Positions 47,286-59,351 of a DNA stretch of 64,000 nt are shown piece after piece. A model generated the notes under the pieces. It searched no databases. It saw only the letters and a list, made by a program, of their open reading frames with translations, and was not told where the DNA came from. Both the position numbers and the translations under genes were made by a program. This stretch comes from Rostratula benghalensis (taxonomy: Eukaryota; Chordata; Aves; Charadriiformes; Rostratulidae): contig VXAI01000373.1 of NCBI GenBank assembly GCA_013399305.1, forward strand, positions 288,244 to 352,243, in the 5' to 3' direction. Numbering within the stretch: the stretch's first letter is position 1; each line of letters opens with the position of its first letter.

Positions 47286-49230
47286 TGTTTTACCATCTCT
47301 GCTGATTTTTAACTGCAACCTTTTTAAACTTGCCTGTCAAACAATTGCTCTGACGAAATGAAATGGCATTTCAGGGTACCTTGTGTCCTTCCCATGTCAC
47401 TCATGATAGCAGGGACGGTTTTGTTAACACAAGATCTCAGGTTCCTTAACCGGCTGCTGGTCCATTACGTTTAGAAACACTGCCTAAATAGGGTATGAAA
47501 TCACATATTCATTTTTTATAGACACAGTAATGAGGGCAAAAAATGAAAGCTGAACTTAACCCTACCCAACAGTTAAATTCAGCAGTGGAACTTCCATCCT
47601 AAATACAGAAAATACCATCTGAAAGATAAACACTGAAATATGTTGAAGATGCATATTATACATGAAGTATTTTATTATTAACCTTGCCTGACATCTAGTA
47701 CGCACTTCAGAAAAGCTCTTTTGGGCTCTACTTCATTGATTTTAATGGAAACCAAAGGCCTGTTCTATAAAGTACATATAGAAGGCCGTATACCACAATG
47801 CAAGTAATTTGGCATACATCCATAAGTCTTGAAAGGAGAGGCACTTAGAAGTGTGAATGTGAATTGCTTTGCAATCTGCAGTGTGGTAATATAGCTGTCA
47901 ACCATATTTCATGTTGTGCAGGACTACGGATAGAAAACATCTCTGGAAAGATGTGCTTTTTAACTAGCAAAGACTGAACCACTGACATCCAAATACCTTT
48001 TTTTTTGCTATAGGGGTCTAAAAAGTCCTATTAAAAAGTTCAATAGAGAAGACTACCTTTCATAGAACACACAAAACTTACCTAAAATGTGCATGGAAAA
48101 AAACCCATAAAATTCTACAGAGTGTGCATGTAATATTAAAGAGAGAGGGAGAATTCATATACTTGCATACAGCCAGAAATGTGAAAGTTGGTGGTTTTGG
48201 TTCAGGGGGTCCGTGAATCTTTATAAAGTTTCAGTTCCTCCTGGGTTTGCACCCTTGAGTTTTACTCTGGGTTATGGGGTGAAAAAAAAAAAAATACCCA
48301 AAACAATACCCATCAGGTTACCAAGATGCTCTTTTCTTCAAGATGAAACCATTAAAAAACCACGAGGTGTTGGCAGCATTTGTACCTGAAATTATCTGTT
48401 TTATAATCTTCTCTGGCTATTTTGCTTCACTGAAAAGTTTGCAAACGTTGGCCAACTTCCTATGAGTTCTAGTTTTGCAGCAGATCATGAAGATGTGTCC
48501 AATTGCTTCTGCTTTCATTATGAAAGCTTCCCTGCCTTTTATAGGTGGCCACCTAAATCAGGCAGTGGTGGCTGACTTCATGCATTAGAGTCAGCTGGGA
48601 TCTAAAAAAGATGAATTTGACTGCTGCAGCACAACCGCATGATTTATATTAAATCCTTTATTTTCTTGCTCAATTAGTTATCTCACTTTTAACTCCTCTT
48701 TGGTGGGCTATGTGTTCTAAAGCGAGCCACTAGATTTCTCTACGGTGCAGTTCCGTCCTATTCTGTAATATCAGGATAAGGTTTGCTCAGCTTTGTAAAG
48801 GTGCTTAGACAATTTTGGATGAGTGACTAAAAACCAATTATCACTATTATGTTCTAATAGCTGCATGAGCCATATATAGAAAAAAAAATGTATAGCCTTC
48901 ACAGAGGAGGCATTTGAAACAAGTTTTGAGCATTCAGACTCTGGGGTGAGGGGAGGATTTGAGTTATACACCCCGTAACATTCACATTCAATGCAGTACT
49001 GCTGCTTAGATGGAAGCAATCTTTTGAAAAGCTGTTCACCTCTAGAGTAAGACTTAAGAATTTAATAATCTGTTTAAATCGGTCCAATTAGAGATGTAAT
49101 CCAAACAGCTTTTCTCAAGAAATGCTTAAGAATATATCTCTGCGTGTTTGGTGTCCTGTAGCCTCTACACATGCTGCACATGTTTCACTTTATTTTAAGA
49201 TCTCCCGATTTTCAGAAGCTGACAATGATT

Positions 49231-49250
49231 AAAAAAAAAAAAAAAAAAAA
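49231..49250. repeat. Poly(A) run, 20 nt
   Basis: Twenty A in a row, the longest plain homopolymer here. No processed-pseudogene body is recognisable on its left side. Confidence 0.95.
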
Positions 49251-50545
49251 GAGTTTAAAATTGTTAAGAAGGGAACCAACACGTTTGATAACAGCTAAAA
49301 CCAGGGTCAGTGTCTGATTCACTGGCGTCTTCCCAGGCACGAGACAGGTTTTCCCCAGGGGTCATCAGGTCCAGGCAAGCTGCATTCTTTCTGCCAGGCA
49401 CTTTGTAATGTGCAATGAACAGTGTCATTTATTTTCATTTCCTCATACTTAATTGCATGCTTCTTGCTTCCAATATTAAGCCAGAAGGCAGGTGGTAGAG
49501 GCAGTAAACTAAACTACTACTAGCTGTCGGAGTTACGGACCATGCGACTCTCCTCCTGAAACAACCCAATTGTTTACAACTCAGCAGAAACTGCTGAACT
49601 GGAAAAACACTTGCTTTCATTGCACATTCAAGAGAGATTTTTTTTCTTTTATTCTGAATAAAATAAAATTAAAAAAATGGGCACTCTGTGATTAGCAAAC
49701 CCAAACTACTTATTTATTAAAGTCTTATTTGCTTTTCTATTAAAATCAACGGGGTTTTATTACTTATATATTAAAATCAACATTTTTTTTTCACAGTAAT
49801 GGGACGTAATGTATCAAGTTATTGCTTTGGTAAATGTACCAAAAATATTTTTAGGATGTAGTGGGATGGCTGCTTCAGTCAAGTAACAAGTCAGTAATGC
49901 TACTTCTATAATTAATGAATTCAGTACTAAGCTATTTAAAAATTTAATGATCATGCCTGAATATAGAAATAAGACGTTTATCAGGTATGCAAAATTTAAA
50001 CTTAGCATCTTTGCAATTCAATTATTTCGTTCATTGTGAATGTTAGCATTTATTTCATTTTCCCCTATTATAATAAATAAAATAAAGATTTATCAAAGAG
50101 CCCCTTAAAGAACTTACTTAATTTCATCTTCATGGTGCACCTAAGCTTTATTTCTTCTTCATTTTAGCAATGGGTAGGTCACTTCTATAGACAAATCAGA
50201 TTATCTTGGCATGTTTACATGTAATGCAAAGTTCTCATGCCACTGTTGCATTCATGAGTAGCACTTCAAAACATTTAATAATTTTTTTTTAATAGTAACA
50301 CTGTTGTGCCACAGATTTGCATTAGGGTTGAAATATCCTGCTGAAACAGGTACTGGAACTCGTACCCTATTGCTGTTAAAAAATTACAAAAGGGAAAAAA
50401 TAGAGCAACAGTAAATGTATTCATGACCGTTTAAAACAATGATCCAGTGACTCTTAATTCTACTCGAGTGTTTTTAGATAAAAAGGTCCTACTTCTTCCT
50501 GCTGAAATTATCTAACAGTGATAAATAATAAATCCAGGATTGCTT

Positions 50546-50556
50546 ATTTGCATAAT
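50546..50556 (+). promoter_or_regulatory. POU octamer motif
   Basis: ATTTGCATAAT contains the exact POU octamer (ATTTGCAT, the complement of ATGCAAAT) followed by AAT. It sits in AT-rich sequence where the motif also arises by chance. Confidence 0.25.
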
Positions 50557-51116
50557 AATACAAGTGTTAGCAAAATACCTAGTAAAAAAATCACTATATC
50601 AGAACACACTCTCCATTTTAGTTCATAAGTTTGATGTGTATTTGTCCTAATATGTTAATTAATAACTAGAATAGTACACAATTTCCTGTGTATCATGGAC
50701 ATATCGCTGTTCACTTTCTGTAATACGCTATTTAAAGATTACTGATGCTGGTATTTCAGGATAGATAGCATATTTCTGCTGCAAGAAAGACAAATGCATG
50801 CAAGTTCAGGCTGAATCCTACAAAATACTCTACATGGGAGCGTCTGCACCTTGGCTCTACACCCTCCTGATGCCAGTGGAGCTCCGAGCAAAGGAAGGAT
50901 CACTTTGCTTGCACGATAAAAGGGAATTGTGGGGCTCCACATTAGGAGGAATGAGACATCCCTTTTAGGAACAGCAGTAACATAAGAGCAGGCATATTTT
51001 ATTATGCAAAAATTCAGTCCCAGTCCCCCGTGTCTGAAGAAAGAATATAGATTTAGAAAAGAATATAAGCAGCTGGGCAAAAACTAATTTACATTTGTTA
51101 CCTTCCCCCTTTCCAG

Positions 51117-51164
51117 CACTCAGGTGTTGAGGAGTTTCTTAGCTGAACTTGAATCTCTGTTCTT
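51117..51164 (+). other. Candidate 48-bp exon (unproven)
   Basis: A classic acceptor arrangement comes first: ACTAAT as a possible branch point, then TTACCTTCCCCCTTTCCAG. It is followed after 48 bases by the donor consensus GTAAGT. 48 is a multiple of three, so inclusion would keep the reading frame. One frame is open throughout; taking the first base as the end of a split codon, the peptide reads TQVLRSFLAELESLF. The other two frames contain TGA. The exon's last bases are CTT, not the preferred AG. I do not recognise the peptide. It could be a cassette exon of a large gene spanning the window, a noncoding RNA exon, or a chance match. Confidence 0.3.
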
Positions 51165-51399
51165 GTAAGTAATACTCTCCTGCAGTCCTACTATTGATGA
51201 ATTTGTTTATTTTCATATGTAAATTTACTTTATTATCCAAAGCATCCTAAATAAAATAAAGATCCAACTGCCCTTAGAAGTTAGTGTGGAAAGGTTAAAG
51301 TTTGGAAAGCCACTGAACTGTGTAAAGCATCAAATTCTGATTGTCTTGTATGACTCAGCTTTTAATATTTTAAATATATTTGTTTTCAGTGAAACTCAG

Positions 51400-51482
51400 G
51401 ATTGAAGACCTAGTTTCCAAAGGTACTCAGGAACTTCATTAGATTTCAAAGTATTCATGTAGTCCCATTAAAATCAGTGGAA
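51400..51482. repeat. Possible old interspersed repeat fragment
   Basis: AGACCTAGTTTCCAAAGGTA, CTCAGGAACTTCATTAG, and then GTAGTCCCATTAAAATCAGT GG-type sequence recall an ancient repeat containing 'cctaggtacctttgaaaat...cccattgaaatcaatggg'. It is decayed and cannot be assigned to a family by eye. Confidence 0.3.
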
Positions 51483-52639
51483 GAGAAATGTCCTTTGGAA
51501 ATCCCAATATGTACTTTTTTCCTCCATCTTTCAGCACTAAAATCTCTTAGGAAATATAATTTTTTTAAGGCCAGAGTTTTAATAACATTAACCTCATTCC
51601 TAAGTGACAATCTAATTTGTTCTGCCTGCCCTTATAACCAGTGGGGAAGGATCAAGAAACCAGAGGTGGCATGGGCAATTTGCAAATGCCCGTCACTTTC
51701 CATATCCAACTGGAAGAATTTAGAGTTTCTGACTCCTTTTATGCCCCTCACTGAGGTACCTGAAAGTAGCTGAGATGCACCAGACCTTATAGACTAAAAA
51801 TCATTTCTTTTTGGATGTATTTAAAAAAAAATAAAAATTACAATGGAATGTCTTTTCCCCTCACTCTGCTCAATGGGTTTTTTTTGCTCCAACTCCCAAG
51901 ATTTCTCTTGTGATCTGTTTTTTTTAAGGCAATTCCAGAAAAATGGAGAATCCCAAATAAATGTAAGGGAGGCTTTTGAATTCTGAAGAAGGATTTAAGA
52001 CATTCCTCTGCCCTCAGAATTCCCTATTGCCAAGACCTGGGTAACAGCACTTTTGAATCATTTTGAGCTACCAAAGTCCACCCACATACTGAAAAATGAG
52101 CAAAAGGAGCAATTTCAGTCCTTCCCCACTCCTGTAATGTACTGTATAATCAGTTTTTGAATTAATATAACAAAATTTCTTTCTTTTGGGGGAGGGGTAA
52201 GCCCATCACTTAATAGAATTTCTGGTATCCAATTTAGATACCAAGATTTCTTAGCAAGTCCTAGGGAGAGCTAGAAATGGCACATGGAAAGTCAGTGCAT
52301 TTAGAAAACATTGGAAATATCAAAGGAAAGGGAATAAAGTCCTTTAATACAATTATGGCATGTTAGCATGCACAGGGGAGATACCTCCTTCTACTCAAGA
52401 ATGACAACATACAGTCTTCTTCGAAGCACTTTTTTCTTGAACAAAAGGGAAATCTCTTTCTTCAGAGACCTTTTCCTCTCAAAGACAGCCAAATGCTGAA
52501 TTATTTTCCTGCTTGCTTCTTCCCTACCAAAATTCCCTTTAGGAGACGTAGAGAAAGCAAGACAGCAGTAAAGTGGCTTACAACCTGCAGCAGCAAAGAC
52601 CAGGATTCATTGCTTGATTAAACAAGGAATTTATATATA

Positions 52640-52644
52640 NNNNN
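52640..52644. other. Assembly gap of 5 N beside poly(A)
   Basis: Five N separate TTATATATA from a run of 12 A, so homopolymer or slippage trouble is the likely cause. A longer A-rich or TA-rich tract may be collapsed here. Confidence 0.98.
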
Positions 52645-52920
52645 AAAAAAAAAAAAGCCTAAAAGCCTGATGGAGCCCCAAAAGACAGCTAAGACTACAT
52701 TTCTGTGGAAGAACCCCCTACTTATAAGCCCTTATCAGCCCCTTATTCATGGGTATTTGGGAAACCATTAGGTGGGAATTTTTTTAAAGTGAAAGTGCTG
52801 AAGGGCAAAATGTACACACATATGCTTGTCAGACCAGTAACTGTTACCAGACAAGGTTATGTAGGTTACCAAAAGAAAAGAATACCTACTTTTGTGAATT
52901 CCAGTAGCGCTTGGATATGT

Positions 52921-53196
52921 CCTTGACGGGACAAGGGGTAATGGCTTTAAATTGGAGGAGGGGAGATTTGGATTAGATACTAGAAAGAAATTCTTTACTG
53001 TGAGCGTGGTGAGGCACTGGAAGAGGTTGCTCACAGTTGCTGCTGCCCCATCCCTGGAGGGGTTCAAGGCCAGGCTGGATGGGGCTTTGAGCAACCTTCT
53101 CTACTAGAGAAGTGTTCCTTCCCATGGCAGGGGGATTGGAACTTGATGATCTTTAAGGTCCCTTCAAACTCTAACCATTCTATGATTCCGTGATGT
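52921..53196 (+). mobile_element. CR1 LINE fragment, best preserved copy
   Basis: About 275 bases of CR1 3' end in forward orientation. Landmarks in order: GACGGGACAAGGGGTAATGG, GGGGAGATTTGGATTAGATA, AAGAAATTCTTTACTGTGAG, GTGGTGAGGCACTGGAAGAG, GCCCCATCCCTGGAGGGGTT, CAAGGCCAGGCTGGATGGGG, CCCATGGCAGGGGGATTGGA, TGATCTTTAAGGTCCCTTCA, then the tail ATTCTATGATTCCGTGAT. Together they cover the last part of the ORF2 coding region (the family's RTRGxGHxLxxGxFRLDxRKxFFTVRV...HWNRL end) and the short 3' UTR. It is 5'-truncated at about 52921. The order and spacing match the family closely, so this is the youngest-looking copy in the window. Open frames on the minus strand here are antisense artefacts. 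Confidence 0.95.
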
Positions 53197-55578
53197 AAGA
53201 GACCATACTGTATGGTTAATGCATGGTTAAGACTGCATTTCTTCTGGCAATGTCCAAAAAAAAAGACATATCTCAGTACTGCAGACATTGATAACTCGAG
53301 ATGCAAGTGCTCTTGGCCTTACCCTGTAGATGATTTGGGGTATTTTGAAATTAGGCAAGATAGGTGCACCCAGTAGTAAGCATAGATGTCCATCTGTAGA
53401 GTCCACCCTGATAAGCTTTTGGAAATTAAAGGCCTTTCCCGTTGGACTCCACTATTCATATTTTTAAAGTCAATCAAAAGTGTTGATTTTTGCAGACTCA
53501 AGACCAAAATCCTCACTGGAAAAATCATGCCATTGAGAAAAATGATGATCCCCTCAAGATATCTTTACTGGACTTCAGCCAAGAAGGCTGCTGAACATGA
53601 GTACATTACAGCATTAGCAAAGACAGCCTGGCCTGCCTGCAACACAGATTGCTATGGGCTAAAAGAACAATAACACCCTCCTAACTGCAAAATCCACTTG
53701 TTATTCCTTGGTGGACTCACTCCATGGTTGTTTGAATTCCATTGTGATCCTGCTCTATGGAAGGACTCAGAGGTGTTAGAGGGCTAAACAGAACCACGAG
53801 TACCTCAAACTTAAAAAGAGACATCTAATATTTATATACTGAAATGCCTTTTATGTTGCCATTGGAAGCACATTCGGTGCATAATCATGCAGATCACTCA
53901 TTCACAGGTCATGTCTATATATCTATAAATTCCCAAACTGCAGTGTTTGTTCTTCATCTATCCAAATGAATACCCCAAAAAAATATCACTTACCCTTTGA
54001 CATGATAAATGACTCTGTAGGGATTTTATTGCTGAGATGCAATACTCTGGAGAGTCATGCAATCGTGCAATCCAATTAGTGTTTTAGATGGTGTAACATC
54101 ATTCAGGGAATGAATGGGTAGTGATACTTTACGAATAATATTGTCAGGATTGTCTTTTCTCTACCTCTCCCCTAAAACATCTCCACAGACATGGATGTGC
54201 ACATATACACTGATATACACTATGCAAATGACAGTCCTGGATAAGATAATTTCTGCTTAGAGAGACAATTGTTTCTGTTGTATTTCATTTGTAAAGGCTT
54301 TTCAAATTTTAGACAAAATCTTTACATAGAGTACACATTGATAAGTACATGTTGACAGCAAAGAGAAAAATATTTGTAAGCTGTGTCAGTCCCTATACTT
54401 CATTTCAATTTCATTTTCACAAAGGCATTTGAAAGCAATGGAGAATCTGGTTTGAACTTTTATTTTTATTTCAGCTTTGTCACGTCCAAATTATAAAAGG
54501 CAGATCCCAATTCTTTGGGTACTGGAATTTAATTTACCTCCGAAGATGTATTTTTTTTCCTCCTTTTTGCTATATAGTTGCTCACAGCTGAAATTGCTCA
54601 GTCATAATGAAACCACACTTACTGCATTCCAAATGCCTGCATAAGTGTGCATTTGGGGGATAGTTTCCTTTTATTTAAAGTTATCTGCAAGGAAAAGTAT
54701 TGGCAACATATACCATTCTTGAGAGAGTTTTCAGTAAAAGTTAAGCAGAGGAAAAAAAAAAATAAATTCCAGGTGCCAAATCCATTGAGCCCTAATTTGA
54801 CAAACTCTAGTGTAATTCTGATGGCTAACTTTGCTATCGTTTCTGCTCATGGTTTTCCCCCACCTCCTGTGGAAGCTTACAAGAGCACCAGTCAGTGTCA
54901 TAACAGGGACGGATATCTTAAGTTACCCTTAATTTTCTTACCCTTGCCCCTAATAAATGGACTACAAATTATATAAAGTAACTCGTCCTGCTGTACTCTG
55001 ATGCAGAACTCCACTTTTCAAGACATTCACCCATTGGAAAAGAGTGTGCCTTCCGTCAGCTGCGCTATCAAAGTTGCACATTCTATAAACTGCAAAATGG
55101 CATGTTCATTCTGTTTGGGGTATTTAATTCTTAAATTCACACATTCATTCATGCCGAACAGAAAAAAAAATAGGTTACTGCCTCCTCAGTCAGGAGTACC
55201 AATTCAAAAATAATTACACTGCAGCAAAGGCACAAAATTCTTAGACCTTGATGCATTTTCCCAAAAGCATGAAGTTGTCTTTTTTATTTATCCCCACTAA
55301 AACCTTTTTTTTCAGTGTTGCAAGCTCATTTACTAGCAAAACACAGCTGAATGAAGAACTTCTTATTTTTTTATCAATACCTTTGCAGCTAAATTATAGT
55401 GAGGGGAAATTCCACTTATCAAAACATCTATATTGAACAGAATTTGGGCGAAGTATTTTTCTGTAATCTTTAAAGTTATGTAACTTACAAAGCATGATGT
55501 CAGTAAGTGAAACACATACTTGGCTAATTAATTCACCCAATTAAAACAAGGCACATAATTCTCTTTTCACTCCCATTT

Positions 55579-55712
55579 AGGCCCCTATTCAAAAAAGCAC
55601 TTAAGAGTATCCTGCTCTTTAACGTGCCTACTGTCCTCCTTTAGGCATATGCCCAACAAAATGTTTAAGGATGCACTTAGGCATGTGTTTAAGTGGTCTG
55701 CTGAAACCAGAT
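55579..55712. repeat. Probable old palindromic interspersed repeat
   Basis: GGCCCCTATTCAAAAAAGCA followed by CTTAAG at the left and TGCACTTAGGCATGTGTTTA, AGTGGTCTGCTGAA at the right form a loose inverted arrangement: AGCACTTAAG... on one side, ...TTTAAGTGGTCTGCTGAA on the other. I associate such 'gcacttaagcacatgcttaa' sequence with an ancient palindromic repeat common in bird, turtle and crocodile DNA. I cannot name the family, and the copy is much decayed. Consensus comparison is needed to settle it. Confidence 0.45.
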
Positions 55713-56705
55713 GTTAGTCTAGAGGAGTATGCAAGGGAAAGGATTCATCACCCTTGGGTTGAAGAATCTATTAAAAACTCCTTCTGACTCAAAAAAGCCA
55801 CAGAGTAAAACAGGGAAACTGTTCATCCCACCTGAAAGGAAAAGCAGAAAATGCTCTGACACAGCCTGCTCTTTCTATCACCAAGTCCAAAGAAGTAAGA
55901 CAAAAGCAAGGCTGATTCATGGGAGTAAATACAGGAATTTCCAGCATTTGCTGGACAATCCTCTTCAGAGGATCCTTGAGAACAATGGTTAAAATCTGCT
56001 TTACAAGTTAAGAGGACAGGAAAGGCTGTCATGACACCACCTGGTATCACATCTGACCTCTACATAATTAAAACATTTTTTCATATTCATTTTGATACTT
56101 AGAAGACACTCTCTGGTTAGTAAACTCATGATGTAGCTAAGACCATTTGTTCATAGATTTGCTTTTTTCTCTACCACAACACCATAGCAACCTAAACACC
56201 AAATATTTATTTTCTTTCTCAAACACTGCAAGTTATTTTATGAAAATTTTTATGCAAATTGGGCAATGCGTTGACTCATTCTGTTTGTCTCACTTGTATT
56301 TATCTCTAAGGCATCTATCACCATGGTGCCTAAATGCTGTGGTATCTTAGTGTTTGCCAGCTCTGTATATCATAAGAATGGTATCATTTTTGTCCACTTT
56401 TACATAGCCTCTTTATATAAACCACAAGGAAGCACTAGTTAAGACAGAACAGTCATGGATAAAATGCAAAGAGAATTTTTCTAAAGTAACAGACACAGAT
56501 CACTAGTAAAATGAAAAGTTCTTACTGTTTCCTTTAGTCTTCATTTACTCTGAAAATATAGCTTCCATTAGAAGAAGGTGCTCTGTTGATGTAAGCTTCT
56601 CTGATTTCAAAAGCCCTGGGCTCTGCTTAAGATCATTTGTGTTCTACCTCCTAACCAGCTCGGACAACCACACCTCCCCACACAATATCAGACTGCCCTA
56701 ACGAC

Positions 56706-56719
56706 TTTTTTTTTTTTTT
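56706..56719. repeat. Poly(T) run, 14 nt
   Basis: Fourteen T followed by CTGTACTTAAG. No associated element was recognised. Confidence 0.92.
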
Positions 56720-57230
56720 CTGTACTTAAGTGGATTTACTTCCCTCCTCAGGACTCACTCAGACTGCACCTTCCCCCAAAACGTAGCCATGACACCATTT
56801 CAGACCCAGACCCAATGTCTTCCCACAGAGGACTGGTGCTGGGGTGAGAGCTGGGTTGTGTAAGGAAGCCTGCAGAGCTTCCAGACTGCTGCAAACTGGA
56901 CGAGGGATGAGTAACAGTGACAGTTGTAAAAAATACACCTGCTGCTGATGGTAAAAGTTAAGACCTTTCCTTCTCCCCCCCCCTCCGTCTTTAATAACAG
57001 TCAAATGGAAAACACAGGAAACTGTAAGTAAACTTTATATTTGAAAATACTAACTTGGGCCAAAACATTGTGACAGTGGACTTGGCTCACCTTCAAATAG
57101 AACAATTTTTCTCTCCAAATATTAAATGGAAAAAGTATAACGAGAAAGAAGTGAAATGGAAAATTGCTAAAGCTGAAGAACATCACACACAGAAAGGCAG
57201 TATTTTTTCTAACAGCTCTGAGATGATATG

Positions 57231-57275
57231 AGAAAGAGAGAAAGGGTGTGGAGGAGGGGGAGAGGGAGGGAGAGG
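57231..57275 (+). repeat. Polypurine tract with G-quadruplex-like spacing
   Basis: The forward strand reads AGAAAGAGAGAAAGGGTGTG then GAGGAGGGGGAGAGGGAGGG and AGAGG. It is purine except for two T, with four runs of three or more G. One loop is about 9 bases, so it fits only a relaxed quadruplex rule. A nearby G9 run lies at 57355-57363 and a C9 run at 56975-56983. Confidence 0.75.
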
Positions 57276-59167
57276 CAAGGCAAGAGAACATGAAGCAGAC
57301 TGAAAACAGAATGTGAAATAACTGATATTGTTATGAAAAGAATGAAAAGATTAAGGGGGGGGGTGGCAAAATCTACTGTAAATATCATCCTGCAGAGTAG
57401 ATTTTCCATAAAATGCTTAAATGTAATTGGACTGGTCATCATTTAGAAAGCTGGATTTTTCATAGTCCATCTTGCTCTGGGCCAGACTGCTTTCATTTTT
57501 CTTCCTTTTAGCATGTTTTACTCTGTGGGGTTTATCTTATTCCCTGCAATGCTACATCATAGTTGAAACACAATTCTTAATCTGTATCTCCATTTAAAAC
57601 CTGTTTTTTAAACGCTTGATATGATAGGACTAATATTGGAAGCTAAGACCTTCCAAATGTAGAAAAATGGGGAAACATCTCACTTTCCAGCCTTTACTAA
57701 GGATGGCAGCAAAGTTTAACAGCAGACATTTGGGGAAGGGAAAGATTTTAAAATCCTACATGAATAAAACCTATTTTGTCTTTCTTAACGGAACATACAT
57801 AGTAAAATTCTCTTCTTCATATTTAATATTCTGATTCTTCACTGATCAACCTGAAGTTGTACCAACAACGAAACGCAATGCATTTTTAGCACATCCAAAG
57901 CCATATAAAAGTTATGATTTCTAAATATACAGCACCTTACATCTTCAAAGAGTTCATAAATAGCAACACCTTCATTCTCATCCGATTTCACCAGTGCATA
58001 AACCAAGACTCCTGACATCAGAAATATGTAGAACAAGAGAATTTAGATTTTTCAAAGTCCACCTGATACTAGAGAGATCTAAAATTTCCACTTCCTATAC
58101 GGGAAACTTTGCCTAGATAAAAACTAGGTCCCTGTGAATTTCCACTCTGTGGAGGTGGGCACAGGCATGAAACCTCTTCCTTTGCAAAAAATTAAATGAA
58201 CATAATTTCATTTTCAGGATTGCAAATTTCTGTGTTGACTAAAGTGTTTACGATCTCTGCCTCCCAAGCTATCAAATAATAACACTCATCAGCTATAAAG
58301 AACTAGCCAAATCTGCCATCTCATAACTGATCTTTTTTCTATATTTTAAAGAGCAGGACAAGGAATTGGTGGTTTCATTCCATATAGCCCATTGTTGTGG
58401 CATAGTTTAAAATCCTTCCACGTCATATAGGTTCACATGACTATATATGTTATATTTCAACACATTTCAGAAGTTCCTTGATTTGATATACCTTCTTGCA
58501 GCTGACCTACTGGCGATCAGGTTTGCTAGCATGGCCAGTTGCTGTAAGAGGTCAAGCTTTTTGTACAAATGACTGGCAACGCAGTGACTGGTGTTAAATT
58601 CTTGGACAGATTAAATGAAGCTCATCTCCACCTCCATCACACCACCCAAAGATCTGAAACCTTTTCAAGATGCTTTTTTAAAGCCACATAACAAGTCTCT
58701 ACTCCTTACAATGCGGTTCCACTTTTCGTTCCCTGTCTTAAAGGAATTTTCGTCCTTCTAGTTCTCATGGGAAATTGTGTTAAAATTCAAGAACCTGACC
58801 TTAGGTTGCATTGAGTATTGCCATTGACTTCAGGCCGTAAAAAAGGAAAACTGAGGAGAAGAGTTATATTCTGTCAGAAAGAATATGGCTCCAAACGCTG
58901 GAATCATCCTGACAGCTCTATTTCAGAAGTTAGCCAAGGAGAAAAAAGGGGCCAGGCGTCTTGAAAATTACATACACATACCTCACACACATGTATACAC
59001 ATACAAAGCATGAAGGAGAATAGAGGAGAGAACCTGGAAAGAAACCCTGCCAATTTATCAAGTGGCAGATGAATTATCCCCAAGAGTTTCATAGAAGCAG
59101 CAGCCACCCCATTTTAAGGTGAAATTTTATTTCAATCTCAGCTGCAGCATAATCTAGGATCCATCTG

Positions 59168-59219
59168 TTTCCTCCATTCCCCCTCCCTTCCCCTCACAGT
59201 CCCCCTGTTCCCTTCCCAA
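59168..59219 (+). repeat. Polypyrimidine C-rich tract
   Basis: About 50 bases, nearly all C and T on the forward strand (TTTCCTCCATTCCCCCTCCC, then further CCCCT runs) with a single ACAG interruption. It resembles a long intron pyrimidine tract but no acceptor and exon follow it. Confidence 0.8.
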
Positions 59220-59328
59220 CTCACACACCGATATAACTCAGAGGAATCACTTCATCTCCAGTACCACAGGTTTCACAGGCCCTACTGGGTAGGTAGGAAT
59301 CACAGGAAAAGGGATGGGATCAATTAGG

Positions 59329-59351
59329 AAAAAAAAAAAAAGGGGGGGGGG
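59329..59351. repeat. A13-G10 homopurine block
   Basis: Thirteen A immediately followed by ten G, a pure purine run with an abrupt change of base. Confidence 0.95.

Larger units (their letters stand above)
40828..51116. other. No gene seen; AT-rich noncoding
   Basis: Contains the GC-richer patch at 43740, the TAAT block at 47197 and the poly(A) at 49231. The longest open frame of the window (46572-46997 forward, 141 codons) is here. It starts with GTG, has its first ATG about 25 codons in, and shows no recognisable domain. Confidence 0.5.
51165..52920. other. No gene seen; AT-rich noncoding
   Basis: Unique-looking sequence with one small gap and short A runs. Nothing else is recognised up to the CR1 at 52921. 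Confidence 0.6.

Noticed and set aside
7515..49250. Poly(A) runs (7515, 19882, 49231) considered as tails of processed pseudogenes or SINEs
   Set aside because: No gene-like or SINE-like body and no target-site duplications are recognisable beside them.
52768..53094. 108-codon open frame, reverse
   Set aside because: Antisense to the CR1 element at 52921.
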